A stretch of 64,000 bases of DNA from Bradyrhizobium ivorense (GCF_900696085.1 NZ_CAADFC020000012.1:162237-226236), one strand, 5' to 3'. Shown: positions 1 through 9,581, numbered from the stretch's first letter. Numbers and translations: made by a program. Notes: generated by a model not told the origin, from the sequence alone.

Positions 1-845
1 AGGAGACCCACAGCATCCGGCGCGACGGCGAAGCGCGACGCGCCCCCTCGCGCGATGCGCTGGAGGCGATCCTCAACGGCCTCACCGAGGCGCTGTTTCC
101 GCGTCACTACGGCCAGTCGGACCTCGACGGCGAGAACATCGACTATTTCGTCGGCAACACGCTGAGCATCGCGCTGGATTCACTCAGTGCGCAAATCCAT
201 CGTGGGGCGCTGTTCGTTGGCGACGAGCTCGAACCGGGCTTTCGGCGCGAGGAAGCCGTCGAGCTGACGCGGGCATTTGCCGCGCAGCTGCCGGATGTGC
301 GCGGCCTCCTGATCAACGACCTGCGCGCGGCTTTCGTCGGCGATCCCGCGGCGCGCAACTTTCCGGAGATATTGATCGGCTATCCCGGCATGACCGCGAT
401 CATCCACCATCGCCTCGCCCATCTGCTGTACCGGCTTGGCGTACGGCTGGTGGCGCGCCTGATGGCCGAGATCGCCCATGCCCGGACCGGAATCGACATT
501 CATCCCGGCGCCAGCATCGGCTCCGGCTTCTTCATCGACCACGGCACCGGCGTCGTGATCGGTGAGACCGCGATCATCGGCGACAGCGTCCGCATCTACC
601 AGGCCGTCACGCTCGGCGCGCGGCACTTTCCGACCGACGACGAGGGCAGCGTGATCAAGGGCGACGCGCGCCATCCGATCGTGGAGGACGACGTCGTGAT
701 CTACGCCGGCGCGACCATCCTCGGCCGGATCACCATCGGCCGCGGCTCGACCATCGGCGGCAATGTCTGGCTGACCCGCGACGTCGCGCCGAACAGTGTC
801 GTCACCCAGGCGACCGCCAGGAACAGTCCCGGCGGCGGCGCTTGA
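1..845 (+). CDS. cysE: Serine acetyltransferase (EpsC/CysE type), 5' partial
   Basis: The frame is open from base 3, so the start lies outside the window. The family makes O-acetylserine from serine and acetyl-CoA, the first step of cysteine synthesis, in the cytoplasm. The N-terminal part is helical. The C-terminal part is a left-handed beta-helix of hexapeptide repeats (from GIDIHPGASIGSGFFIDHG through VVIGETAIIGDSVRIYQ to TIGRGSTIGGNVWL), with the catalytic-type DHGTGVVIGE segment. It carries the long N-terminal region of the EpsC/SrpH branch rather than the short E. coli form. A cysteine-synthesis gene beside sulfonate-uptake genes fits a sulfur-assimilation neighbourhood. Confidence 0.9.
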   Translation, partial: ETHSIRRDGEARRAPSRDALEAILNGLTEALFPRHYGQSDLDGENIDYFVGNTLSIALDSLSAQIHRGALFVGDELEPGFRREEAVELTRAFAAQLPDVRGLLINDLRAAFVGDPAARNFPEILIGYPGMTAIIHHRLAHLLYRLGVRLVARLMAEIAHARTGIDIHPGASIGSGFFIDHGTGVVIGETAIIGDSVRIYQAVTLGARHFPTDDEGSVIKGDARHPIVEDDVVIYAGATILGRITIGRGSTIGGNVWLTRDVAPNSVVTQATARNSPGGGA

Positions 846-865
846 TCTCGAAGCGGCTTACGCCG

Positions 866-1729
866 TCACACCGGCGCCTTCCAGCGCATGAACCGCCGCT
901 CGAGCGCCTCAAGGACAGCGTTGAACGTCAGTCCGATGACGGTGATGCCGAGGATGCCGAAATACATCTGCGGGATCAGGAAGCTGTACTGGCTGTTGAT
1001 GACGAGGTAGCCGAGGCCCGCCTTGGCACCGACCATCTCGGACGCGACCAGCACCAGCATGGCCGAAGCGCTGGCCAATCGAATGCCGACAAAGATGGTC
1101 GGCAGCGCGGCCGGCAGGATCACCTTGCGGAACAGCTGCTGCGGGCTCGCCCCCATGGTCCGCGCCGACTTGATCAGCAGCGGATCGACCTGCTTCACTC
1201 CGGCGATCGTGTTGAGCAGCAGCGGCCAGGCGCAGCTATAGACCACCATCGTGATCTTCGAGAGCTCGCCGATCCCGAGCAGCAGGATGAACACCGGCAG
1301 CAGCGCCAGTGGCGCGGTATTGCGGCAGATCTCGATGAACTGATTCAGGAGATCGCCGAGCCGGGCGTACCAGCCGACCGCAAGGCCGAGCGGCACGATC
1401 AGCGCAACCGAGATCAGGAAGCCGCTCAGCGCCCGCAGCAGGCTGGCGGAGACGTCATCATAGAGCTCACCAGTTTGCGCCAGCTGCCAGCCGGCGGCAA
1501 TTACCTCGGAGAATGGCGGCAGGAACACGGCGTCGATCAACCCGAGCCGCGGCGCCGCCTCCCACACCGCGAGCAAGGCAATCAGTAGCAGCGAGCGGCG
1601 ACCAAAGATGGCCAACCCGCGGATTGCAGCGCGAGCCCGTGCCGCGGCCGCGGATCCCCGCGCATCCGTCTCCGCCTTTGGTCGCCCATGCGCAAGCTCC
1701 AGCAGAGTCAGCATCTCCAGGCTAGACAT
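866..1729 (-). CDS. ABC transporter permease, SsuC/TauC family
   Basis: Inner-membrane permease for an aliphatic sulfonate, taurine or nitrate-type importer, about 287 aa. Several hydrophobic segments are visible, starting at SLLLIALLAVWEAAP. The EAA-type loop lies near SARTMGASPQQLFRKVILP, the coupling site for the ATPase. The ATG at 1729 overlaps the ATPase stop by 8 bases, which is a normal operon arrangement; a TTG six bases upstream is the alternative start. It is the last gene of the five-gene minus-strand set 6123 to 866. The transported compound is not readable from sequence. Confidence 0.88.
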   Translation of the reverse strand: MSSLEMLTLLELAHGRPKAETDARGSAAAARARAAIRGLAIFGRRSLLLIALLAVWEAAPRLGLIDAVFLPPFSEVIAAGWQLAQTGELYDDVSASLLRALSGFLISVALIVPLGLAVGWYARLGDLLNQFIEICRNTAPLALLPVFILLLGIGELSKITMVVYSCAWPLLLNTIAGVKQVDPLLIKSARTMGASPQQLFRKVILPAALPTIFVGIRLASASAMLVLVASEMVGAKAGLGYLVINSQYSFLIPQMYFGILGITVIGLTFNAVLEALERRFMRWKAPV

Positions 1730-2579
1730 GGGCAACTTCCTCCACTTCGCGACGCGCGGCGCCGCCGCCCGCGAGCTGTCCCTGCTGCGCCTTCTGCACT
1801 TCCTCGCGCAGCAGGCTCCAGACCTCGTGCCTGACGTGACCGAACTCCGGCAATGAGCGTACGTCCTCCGCCTCGCTGCGCAGCGCGTCGGGAATCTCGA
1901 TGACCTGCTTGATCCGGCCCGGGCGTGACGTCATCACCGCGACGCGCTGGCCGAGCACGACGGCCTCGTCGATGCCGTGGGTGATGAAAACGATGGTTTT
2001 GCCGGTGGCGCGCCAGATCCGTAGCAGTTCGCCCTGCAACGTCTCGCGGGTCTGGGCGTCGAGGGCTGCGAACGGCTCGTCCATCAGCAGCACTTCCGGA
2101 TCGTAGGCGAGGCTGCGCGCGATGGCGACACGCTGTTTCATGCCGCCCGAAAGTTCGTGCGGATAGCGATCGGCAAAGCCGGACAGCCCGACGAGGTCGA
2201 GGAAGTGCCGCGCGACCTCCTGCCGCTGCTTCGGCTTGAGGCCGGCGATATCGAGCCCGAACTCGATGTTCTGAGCCGCGGTGCGCCAGGGAAACAGCGC
2301 GTATTGCTGGAACACGATGCCGCGGTCGCGTCCCGGGCCGGCAATCGGCCGGCCGTCAAGCAGGATGCGGCCGCCGGTCGGCGTCGTCAGTCCACCCAGC
2401 AGGTCGAGCAGGGTGGACTTGCCGCAGCCGCTCGGCCCGACCAAAGCGAGAAATTCGCCGGCGTGAACGTCAAGCGTGATATCCTCGAGCGCGGTGAAAC
2501 GGCCCGCCGGTCCGCCGCCCTCGCCCCGCGTGACGAATTCCTTGCGGACCTGCTCGAAGCGGATCTTGACCGAGGTCAT
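1722..2579 (-). CDS. ABC transporter ATP-binding protein, SsuB/TauB family
   Basis: Cytoplasmic ATPase of the same importer, 285 aa. Walker A GPSGCGKST is near residue 48, the Q-loop is FQQYALFPWRT, the signature is LSGGMKQRVAIARSL, Walker B is VLLMDEPFAALDA, and the H-loop is FITHGIDEA. All catalytic residues are present. Its ATG shares an ATGA overlap with the stop of the binding-protein gene, so the two are translationally coupled. The C-terminal 40 residues beyond the fold are charged and of unknown role. Confidence 0.92.
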   Translation of the reverse strand: MTSVKIRFEQVRKEFVTRGEGGGPAGRFTALEDITLDVHAGEFLALVGPSGCGKSTLLDLLGGLTTPTGGRILLDGRPIAGPGRDRGIVFQQYALFPWRTAAQNIEFGLDIAGLKPKQRQEVARHFLDLVGLSGFADRYPHELSGGMKQRVAIARSLAYDPEVLLMDEPFAALDAQTRETLQGELLRIWRATGKTIVFITHGIDEAVVLGQRVAVMTSRPGRIKQVIEIPDALRSEAEDVRSLPEFGHVRHEVWSLLREEVQKAQQGQLAGGGAARREVEEVAHV

Positions 2580-3637
2580 CGCGCCTCCGCCGTCTTGCCG
2601 GGACGGAAATAGTTGAACTCGTTGGTGTAGGTGTCGGAGGCCTTGAGCTGGCCCGGCTTGAACAGGCCGTCCTTCTCCAGCCAGTCGATCCAGACCTGGA
2701 TTTCAGCGTCCGAGATCACGCCGCCCTTGCTCGCGACACCGGTGCTCTTCCAGTACTTGATCGAGGATGCGTCCTCGTTGCGCTTGCGTTCGGCGATGAT
2801 CCGCTCGAACCGGGCCTTGACTTGATCCGGAGGCGTCGTCTGCGCCCATTGGATCGCGCGCGAGATGCCCTCGACCAGCTTGCGCGCGGCGTTGGGATTA
2901 TCCTTGATGAACTTGTCGCGCAGCACATAGGCGCCGCCGGTGAACTGGCCGAACAGATCGGTGTCGTTGAACAGCGAGCGGATGCCGCCGCGCTCCAGCG
3001 CCTTGTCGCGCAGCACGCCGCTGAGCGCGCTGACCTCGACCTGCCCCTGGCGCAGCGCCTGCTCGCCGCTGACCGGCGGGATCGCCACCAGCGTCACCTG
3101 CTTGGCCTCACCAGCGCCGAGCCCGTTCCGCGCCAGATATTCGCGCAGCACGAACTCGAGATGGGCGCCCAGCGTGTTGACCGCGACCTTCTTGCCGATC
3201 AGGTCGCGCGCCGACTTGATCGGGCTGTCGTCCTTGACGAAGTAGCCGTAATAGGTGTTGGCATCGGAGCCGTAATAGCCGACCACCGCCTTGATCGGCG
3301 CCTTCGCCGCGATCAGCTTGAGGATCGCGCCATAGAACGCGCCTCCAATGTCGATGTCGCCGGTAACGACGGTCTGGATGTCCTGCGGGCCGCTGATGGT
3401 GTTGCCGACCCATTTCAGCTTCAGCGGCGCGAGATAGCCAAGATCTTCGGCGAGCTCGGTGAACGTCACCTGCCCGGCCCAGCCCTGATAGCGAATCTCG
3501 GTCTTCTCGAGTGGCGGCTCGGCGAGCGCGGGGGCCGTGAGGCCCAGCGCCACGGCACCGGCCAGCAGGGTCCGCGCAGCCTTGCGGGCGGCAAGACGCC
3601 GCGCGCGAAGAATTCGAAGCAAAGCATTCATGTTCAT
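2576..3637 (-). CDS. Periplasmic substrate-binding protein, SsuA/TauA/NMT1 family
   Basis: Solute-binding protein of the importer, about 353 aa. A Sec signal peptide is visible (Arg/Lys-rich start, then TLLAGAVALGLTAPALA with cleavage before EPP). The mature protein begins IRYQGWAG and contains NTISGPQDIQTVVTGDIDIGG, the usual order for NMT1/SsuA proteins. The start chosen is the ATG at 3637 after AAGGACGTT; the ATG at 3631 (MNALL) is an alternative. It lies between tauD and the ATPase gene. The ligand is probably an organosulfonate or related anion, judged from neighbours only. Confidence 0.88.
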   Translation of the reverse strand: MNMNALLRILRARRLAARKAARTLLAGAVALGLTAPALAEPPLEKTEIRYQGWAGQVTFTELAEDLGYLAPLKLKWVGNTISGPQDIQTVVTGDIDIGGAFYGAILKLIAAKAPIKAVVGYYGSDANTYYGYFVKDDSPIKSARDLIGKKVAVNTLGAHLEFVLREYLARNGLGAGEAKQVTLVAIPPVSGEQALRQGQVEVSALSGVLRDKALERGGIRSLFNDTDLFGQFTGGAYVLRDKFIKDNPNAARKLVEGISRAIQWAQTTPPDQVKARFERIIAERKRNEDASSIKYWKSTGVASKGGVISDAEIQVWIDWLEKDGLFKPGQLKASDTYTNEFNYFRPGKTAEAR

Positions 3638-3657
3638 AACGTCCTTGTTGGGCTCAG

Positions 3658-4587
3658 TCAGGCCGCTTTCGCGGTCTGCGGGTTCGGCGTCTTGATGCTC
3701 GTCACGCTGTGGCGGCCGTCGATCGAAACCGGGACTTCGCCATCGATCGTGGCGCGGCGCACCACGCGATGCTGATCGCCGTAATCGTTCACCGCGTAAT
3801 GCTGGGTCGCGCGATTGTCCCAGATCGCGACGTCGCCGGTCTTCCAGCTCCACCGCACCGTGTTCTCGGGCGCCGTGATATGGGACTGGAACAAGTCGAA
3901 CAGCTTCTGGCCGTCATATTTGGGCAAGCCGACGAAACGCTGCACGAAATTGCCGAGCACCAGCGTTCGCTCGCCGGTCTCGGGATGGACCCGCACCACC
4001 GGATGCTCGGTCTCGTAGACCGTACCGGTGAACACTTCGTCGAAGTGCTTGCGGTCCGCCTCGGTGGCGCGCGCCTTGACCGCATAGTCGTAAGCATTGC
4101 TGTGCACCGCCCAGAGCTCGTCGGCGAGCCGCTGCAGCGGCGCCGGCAGATCGAGATAAGCGGCCGCCGTGTTGGACCAGACGGTGTCGCCGCCGTAAGG
4201 CGGGATCACCACGCCACGCAGCACCGAAATCTTCGGGTAGGCGTCGACGAATGTCACATCGGTGTGCCACTGGTCGGCGCGGCCGCCGCCGCGGCCCGAA
4301 TCCAGCTCCAGGAGCGACGAGGTGCCCTTGATCGCGCCCACCGTCGGATGCGGCACGAGCTTGCCGAGCCGCACCGCAAAGCGCTCCTGCTCGGCATCGT
4401 CGAGATGATCCTGGTCGCGGAAGAAGATCACCTTGTGCTCGAGCAGCACCTGATTGATGGCGCGAACGACGTCGTCGGACAGATCACCCGACAGCTTGAC
4501 GTTCCTGATCTCGGCGCCGAGGCGGGCGGCGCGCTTGACGATGTCGGCGCGCGGAATGACGTTATCGATGCTGATCGTGTTGCTCAT
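3658..4587 (-). CDS. TauD/TfdA-family Fe(II)/2-oxoglutarate dioxygenase
   Basis: The family hydroxylates substrates such as taurine next to the sulfonate, using 2-oxoglutarate, oxygen and iron, and this releases sulfite. The protein has 309 aa. The metal ligands are visible as HTD in QWHTDVTF and the distal His in TQHYAVND, and the 2-oxoglutarate Arg is in DQHRVVRRATID. It is co-transcribed with the sulfonate-type ABC genes, which supports organosulfur use. It has a close paralogue at 42151-43059 in this window. Taurine itself is not proven as substrate. Confidence 0.88.
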   Translation of the reverse strand: MSNTISIDNVIPRADIVKRAARLGAEIRNVKLSGDLSDDVVRAINQVLLEHKVIFFRDQDHLDDAEQERFAVRLGKLVPHPTVGAIKGTSSLLELDSGRGGGRADQWHTDVTFVDAYPKISVLRGVVIPPYGGDTVWSNTAAAYLDLPAPLQRLADELWAVHSNAYDYAVKARATEADRKHFDEVFTGTVYETEHPVVRVHPETGERTLVLGNFVQRFVGLPKYDGQKLFDLFQSHITAPENTVRWSWKTGDVAIWDNRATQHYAVNDYGDQHRVVRRATIDGEVPVSIDGRHSVTSIKTPNPQTAKAA

Positions 4588-4686
4588 ATGCGTGGTCTCA
4601 TCACCGCGATCTCAAGGACAAGGCTCCGCCATGCGCCGGTCGCGGGAGCGACGGCGGAGACAAATGAAGTCGTTTTGGGCTTGGCT

Positions 4687-6123
4687 CTATTCGGCTGCGG
4701 CGTGTTCCGGTGGACGCCAGATCGCCGGCGCGTAAAGCTCAGGCGCAAAATCCTCTGCAATTTCCCCGTTGATCCGTGCCTCATGCGACGAGAGATCGGC
4801 CAGAAACAGATCGCGGCTGATGCGCGCAACAATCGCGGGAATGTCGCGCTTGAAACTCGGGACATCGCCGACCGGCAAGCCGAAGCTGACGAAGGCCGCG
4901 GGATTAAAGACGTGAATATCCTTCAGATGCGGCGCACGGCCCGGCACCTTCTCCAGGTACTCATGTCCCGCGCCGAGATAGGGATAGGCGGCCAGCGTCT
5001 CGTCCCTCTCGCCTTCGGGCGGCGTGAAGCGATCGCGCCACAGCCGGATTTCATCCGCGAAGTCGCGCAGCTCGGCCTGCGCACCGAGATCGACCAAATA
5101 GCCGGTGGCGACGATCGCAAAGTCGAACGCGAACTCGCCCTGGGGCGTGACCGCGACGGCCCGCGTTCCTCTCACCCGCGCCGCGCTCCATGGCGCTCCG
5201 AGATGCAGATGAAAATTGGGATAGACCACCGCGCGCGAGATCGCGTCCGGTGGCGGGGTCGAGCCGGCGCGGCGGAACCGGATGGCCTGCTGCCACCGCA
5301 CAGCATCCGGAAGCGCCCCGTAATTGTCATAGGCGCCGGGATAGCCGCGAATCCGAATCACCGGCAGCGACGCCAGGGTTTCGCGCCGCGCGAACAGGTG
5401 CACGTCGTGCGCGCCGGCCTCCAGCGCCACGGCGGCGGCATCGAAGGCCGACGCGGCACCGCCGATCACGGCGACCGATCGGCCGCGCAGCGTCTTGAAG
5501 TCGATCGCCTCCGACGTATGCGCGTAGAACCGCTTCGGCAGCTTCTGCAGCGCCTCCGGAACGTGAGCGCCGCCGCTCCCGGCAAATCCGGTCGCAAGCA
5601 CCAGCTTTCGCGCGGTCTCGACGGTCGCATGACCGTCCCACTCCAGATGCAATCGCAGATGATCCACGGCCGGTTCGATGCGGGTCAGTCGCGTGCCGTA
5701 GCGGACCGCAACGCCCGTCACCTTGCGATACCAGTTCAGATAGGCCGCCCAGTCAAAACGCAGAATGCGGTCGAGCGCATCATAGGCCGCCGCGCCATAA
5801 CGCGCTTCATACCACGCCTGGAAGCCGAGCCCGGGCAGGCCGAGTTCCGGCCCCGGCAACGTCTTTGGCGTCCGCAGCTTGTGCATACGCGCGCTCGTCA
5901 GCCAGACGCCGGCTTGGGTATGGTCGGCCGCCGCATCGATCACCGAGACTTTCCCGATTCCCGCCCGGCGCAACGCAAAAGCAAAGGCCGAGCCGGACTG
6001 CCCGCCACCGACCACGACGACGTTGTGATCGATGCCGTCGCGATCCGGAACCCAGTTCTGCGGGTCCGGTCCGATCAGGCGAAGGGCTTCGCGGGCAACA
6101 CTGTCGGGATCGGATTTCGGCAT
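4687..6123 (-). CDS. FAD/NAD(P)-dependent oxidoreductase, flavin monooxygenase-like
   Basis: About 478 aa with two Rossmann motifs: VVVVGGGQSGSAFAFAL near residue 34 for FAD, and VAVIGGAASAFDAAAVAL near residue 215 for NAD(P)H. An ATGY element (FAIVATGYLVDLG), typical of flavin monooxygenases and Baeyer-Villiger relatives, is also present. It is the first gene of the minus-strand sulfur set, 99 bases before tauD, so a role in oxidising an organosulfur substrate is plausible. The exact reaction is unknown. Confidence 0.75.
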   Translation of the reverse strand: MPKSDPDSVAREALRLIGPDPQNWVPDRDGIDHNVVVVGGGQSGSAFAFALRRAGIGKVSVIDAAADHTQAGVWLTSARMHKLRTPKTLPGPELGLPGLGFQAWYEARYGAAAYDALDRILRFDWAAYLNWYRKVTGVAVRYGTRLTRIEPAVDHLRLHLEWDGHATVETARKLVLATGFAGSGGAHVPEALQKLPKRFYAHTSEAIDFKTLRGRSVAVIGGAASAFDAAAVALEAGAHDVHLFARRETLASLPVIRIRGYPGAYDNYGALPDAVRWQQAIRFRRAGSTPPPDAISRAVVYPNFHLHLGAPWSAARVRGTRAVAVTPQGEFAFDFAIVATGYLVDLGAQAELRDFADEIRLWRDRFTPPEGERDETLAAYPYLGAGHEYLEKVPGRAPHLKDIHVFNPAAFVSFGLPVGDVPSFKRDIPAIVARISRDLFLADLSSHEARINGEIAEDFAPELYAPAIWRPPEHAAAE

Positions 6124-6511
6124 GGAGAACGACCTCGCTTTGACGTTGCAAATCGTAAAAGCGAACGAGGCTCAGTCAATGAAACGAAACCAGCTTTGTT
6201 TTCGACGGCGCGCAATGATCGCTTCGTCGGCGGTGCATGCGCTGAAAAATTTGCGGCGACTGCTCGTTGAGCAATCGCCTCCCGGCCGGTGCAACGGGCA
6301 AAACTGCTGCAATCGACACGGAAAGCATCCGCAGTTGCTGCCTGACTTCGTTAGCGCAAGCGCGCTCGTCTCCGATCGGCGATCAACTCATAAGGTTCAT
6401 GCTCGCGCGCCCGACAACAACGCAAATTCATTTCAGCGGCATCGACATAGAGTTCGGCATGACGAACGCGCAGCGTCCAAGGCGCCGGCGCAGGACAATG
6501 GACCCTGAAAA
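6124..6511. other. Divergent intergenic region
   Basis: These 388 bases separate the leftward sulfur-uptake genes from the rightward methyltransferase gene and must hold promoters for both. I see no clear sigma-54 motif, no long inverted repeat and no convincing coding sequence. Confidence 0.5.
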
Positions 6512-7336
6512 ATGTCGCAAACTGGCAGTGTCATCAGCCTCGAGCACGATACGCCGGAGCTCGCCCGCTCCTACGACGAAGCGGGTCTTGTTCAATTCCG
6601 TCACGGCAAATTCCTGATCGGGCCGCTGGCGATCAAGTCCGGCGAACATGTGCTCGACATCGGAACCGGCACCGGGCGGCTTGCGGAATTCGTCACCGGG
6701 CTGGTCGGCCCGAACGGCCGGGTGACCGGCATCGATCCGCTCGCCGGCCGCATCGAGATCGCGCGGCTCCGGCAGTCGGACAATTTGCAGTTCGATACCG
6801 GCAGGGCCGAAGACCTTTCCCGCTTCGCAGACGGTCAGTTCGACGCGGTCTACCTCAACAGCGTCTTCCACTGGATCGCCGACAAGGATCGCGCCTTGCG
6901 GGAAATCCGCCGCGTGCTGAAGCCGGGCGGCCGTCTCGGGTTGAACGTGCAGGACCCATCGCGGCCACATCAATCTCGTGTGTTGCTCCGCCAGGCCATC
7001 GCCGAGGCTGGTCTCGCGGATCGCCGACAGGATTCCAATCCGGTCCTCGGATCGACCGACGAGGAGCTGAAGGCGCTGTTCGCCGCCAACGGCTTCACCG
7101 GTTATCGCAGCGAGCTCCGCGCACTTGTCGACATCCATGACGACGCCGCTTCGCTGCTGCGCTGGTCGGAAGCGAGCGCCTTCGGCAACTTCCTCGAAGC
7201 CTTCTCGGCGACCGAGCGTAATCTGGTGCACCAGGCGTTCGCCAAGCTTGTCGAGGACAGGCGCACGCCCGAGGGCCTGTCGCTCGAGCGCTATCTTCGC
7301 TTCGCGTTCGCGCGCAAGGCGCCAGCCTCCAACTGA
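6512..7336 (+). CDS. Class I SAM-dependent methyltransferase (Methyltransf_11/UbiE-like)
   Basis: A 274-aa cytoplasmic methyltransferase. Motif I VLDIGTGTGRLAEFV (near residue 46) binds S-adenosylmethionine. FDAVYLNSVFHWI and RVLKPGGRLGLNV are motifs II and III. It is followed after 27 bases by an FMN monooxygenase gene and then a MetQ-like binding protein, all on the plus strand, so it probably acts on a small sulfur compound or detoxifies an intermediate. The acceptor substrate cannot be told. Confidence 0.82.
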   Translation: MSQTGSVISLEHDTPELARSYDEAGLVQFRHGKFLIGPLAIKSGEHVLDIGTGTGRLAEFVTGLVGPNGRVTGIDPLAGRIEIARLRQSDNLQFDTGRAEDLSRFADGQFDAVYLNSVFHWIADKDRALREIRRVLKPGGRLGLNVQDPSRPHQSRVLLRQAIAEAGLADRRQDSNPVLGSTDEELKALFAANGFTGYRSELRALVDIHDDAASLLRWSEASAFGNFLEAFSATERNLVHQAFAKLVEDRRTPEGLSLERYLRFAFARKAPASN

Positions 7337-7363
7337 CACGATCTTCCTTCGCGGGTTCCAACC

Positions 7364-8704
7364 ATGAGCAAACGACAGCTTTCCCTCAATTTCTTCATCT
7401 ATCCGGACGGCCACCATGAGGCAGCCTGGCGTTACAAGGACTCGGCGCCCGACCGCCTCCTCGACGTCACCTACTATCAGGAACTGGCGCAGCGCGCCGA
7501 AGCCCACAAGTTCGACGCCGTGTTCTTCGCCGACGGCCCGGCGCTGGCGGACAATGTACGCCACGCGGCACGGTTCCGCCTCGAGCCGATCACACTGCTC
7601 ACCGCAATTGCATCCGCCACTCAACGCATCGGCCTGATCGCGACGGCATCGACGACCTACACCGAACCCTACAACCTCGCCCGCCTGTTCGCCTCGCTCG
7701 ACCATTTGAGCCGAGGCCGCGCCGGCTGGAACATCGTGACGACGAGTTCAGCTCAGGCCGCACAGAATTTTGGGCTGCCCGAGCATCCTCCGCATCATGA
7801 ACGCTATGAGCGGGCACGGGAATATCTCGATGTCATCACCGCCCTGTGGGACAGCTGGGAAGACGACGCGCTGGTCAATGATCCCGTCTCCGGCGTTTTC
7901 GCCGACACCGACAAGATTCACGCCATCAATCACGTCGGAAAGCACTTTCGCGTTCGCGGCCCCCTCAATATCTCGCGAACGCCGCAGGGTCGGCCGGTCT
8001 ATGTGCAGGCCGGCTCGTCCGACGACGGTCGCGCCTTTGCCGCACGCTTTGCCGAGGCCGTCTTCACCGCGCATCAAACGCTGGCGAGCGCGCAGGAGTT
8101 CTATGCCGACATCAAACGGCAGGCACGCGCCTTCGATCGCAGTCCCGATCAGATCAAGGTCCTGCCCGGCATCAGCCCCTTCATCGCCAGCACGCAAGTC
8201 GAGGCTGATCGGCTGCAGGACGAGTTCAACGAGCTGATCCAGCCGGAATATTCGCTGATCCAGCTGCGCCAGATGATTGGCCTCGACCTCTCCGGCTTCG
8301 ATCTCGACGGCCCCTTCCCCCGGCATCTGATCGACACCGATGGCGCGCGGGGTGTCGCCAGCCGCTTCAAGCTGGTGGTCGACATCGTCGACCGCGAGAA
8401 GCCGACCATCCGGCAACTGGTGCAACGGCTGGCTGGCGCACGCGGCCATTGGGTGGTCGCCGGCCCACCGGAAAAGATCGCCGACAACATCCAGACCTGG
8501 TTCGAGAACGGCGCGGCCGACGGGTTCAACGTCATGCCGCCCTGGCTGCCCGGCGGGTTCGAGATCTTCGCCGAGCGGGTCGTGCCGATCTTGCGCAAGC
8601 GCGGACTATTCCGGCACGATTACGAGGGCACGACGCTGCGCGATCACTATGGCTTGAGCCGGCCGGCAAGCGTGTTTTCCAACGCAATCCAGGCGATCGC
8701 GTGA
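7364..8704 (+). CDS. FMN-dependent monooxygenase, LLM class (NtaA/SnaA/DszA family)
   Basis: A 446-aa bacterial-luciferase-like flavin monooxygenase. It starts LSLNFFIYPDGHHEAAW, then AEAHKFDAVFFADG and LDHLSRGRAGWNIVTTSSA, which are family landmarks. The family uses FMNH2 from a separate reductase to cleave C-S or C-N bonds (DszA sulfone, NtaA nitrilotriacetate). No flavin reductase gene is nearby. Placement beside sulfur uptake genes favours an organosulfur substrate, but that is inference. Confidence 0.87.
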   Translation: MSKRQLSLNFFIYPDGHHEAAWRYKDSAPDRLLDVTYYQELAQRAEAHKFDAVFFADGPALADNVRHAARFRLEPITLLTAIASATQRIGLIATASTTYTEPYNLARLFASLDHLSRGRAGWNIVTTSSAQAAQNFGLPEHPPHHERYERAREYLDVITALWDSWEDDALVNDPVSGVFADTDKIHAINHVGKHFRVRGPLNISRTPQGRPVYVQAGSSDDGRAFAARFAEAVFTAHQTLASAQEFYADIKRQARAFDRSPDQIKVLPGISPFIASTQVEADRLQDEFNELIQPEYSLIQLRQMIGLDLSGFDLDGPFPRHLIDTDGARGVASRFKLVVDIVDREKPTIRQLVQRLAGARGHWVVAGPPEKIADNIQTWFENGAADGFNVMPPWLPGGFEIFAERVVPILRKRGLFRHDYEGTTLRDHYGLSRPASVFSNAIQAIA

Positions 8705-8762
8705 TCATCCGGCCCGCCCCTGAATTCTGTCCATCCTCATCATCCGGGATTCAAAGATTGTC

Positions 8763-9581
8763 ATGCTGACTGCGCGTTCCTCGTTGCTTTCGACCCTTCT
8801 CATCCTGGGCGCTCTCTGCGGCGCCACCGTGCGTGCCGAAACACCCGCCAAACCCGAGCTGAAGGTCGGCTTCGTCCCGGGCCCCTACATCGACGAGTTC
8901 AAGGTGGGCGTCGCGCCTGAACTGCAGAACAAGGGCTATCGGATCCGCTATGTCGAGTTCTCGACCGGGCTGGAAGCCAACAATGCCGTGTTCAAGGGCG
9001 AGATCGATGCCAATGTGATGCAGCATACGATCTTCCTGCACTCGTACAACGAGCGCCAGAAGACCGATCTCGTCGGGATCGTCCACGTCCCGACCCCGCC
9101 GATGGGGCTCTATTCCAAGAAGCATGCCCTGGGCACGCCGATCAAACCTGGCTCAACTGTCGCAGTACCAAACGATCCCGTGAATCTACAGCGCGCACTG
9201 TGGATCCTGCGCGACCTCGGCCTCGTCGAAATCCGCGACTCCAAGCCGGTCGACGTCAGTGAGCTCGACGTCATCAAGAATCCCGGCGGCATCAAGATCG
9301 TGCCTTTGGAAGCCGCGCAGGCACCACGCGCGCTCGACGACGTCGACTTCGCGGCCATCCAGGGCAATTTCGCAATCTACAGCGGGCTGAAGCTGACCAA
9401 CGCTTTCGCGCTGGAAAAGATGACGACGCCCTATATCAACGTCGTCGCGGTCAAGCAGGCCAACGCCGGGGCGATCTGGGCGCAGGATATCGTCGACGGA
9501 TACAAGTCGCAGACGTTCAAGACGGCAATTCTGTCCGACAGGTTCTATGACGGGTTCACCCTGCCGGACTATCTCAAGTGA
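8763..9581 (+). CDS. MetQ/NlpA-family periplasmic binding protein
   Basis: A 272-aa binding protein with a Sec signal (SLLSTLLILGALCGATVRAE). The mature part begins LKVGFVPGPYIDEF and contains GLEANNAVFKGEIDANVMQH, as in methionine-binding MetQ. There is no lipobox with the cleavage-site Cys, so it should be soluble rather than lipidated. MetN and MetI partners are absent from the window, so it is an orphan that must borrow a transporter or use one elsewhere. The ligand is perhaps a methionine-like thioether or other small sulfur compound. Confidence 0.82.
   Translation: MLTARSSLLSTLLILGALCGATVRAETPAKPELKVGFVPGPYIDEFKVGVAPELQNKGYRIRYVEFSTGLEANNAVFKGEIDANVMQHTIFLHSYNERQKTDLVGIVHVPTPPMGLYSKKHALGTPIKPGSTVAVPNDPVNLQRALWILRDLGLVEIRDSKPVDVSELDVIKNPGGIKIVPLEAAQAPRALDDVDFAAIQGNFAIYSGLKLTNAFALEKMTTPYINVVAVKQANAGAIWAQDIVDGYKSQTFKTAILSDRFYDGFTLPDYLK

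Noticed and set aside
3709..6270. Very long plus-strand open frame (853 codons) opposite tauD and the flavin oxidoreductase
   Set aside because: It is antisense to two genes with clear catalytic motifs, is rich in Arg/His/Gly as expected for a mirror frame in high-G+C DNA, and resembles no family.
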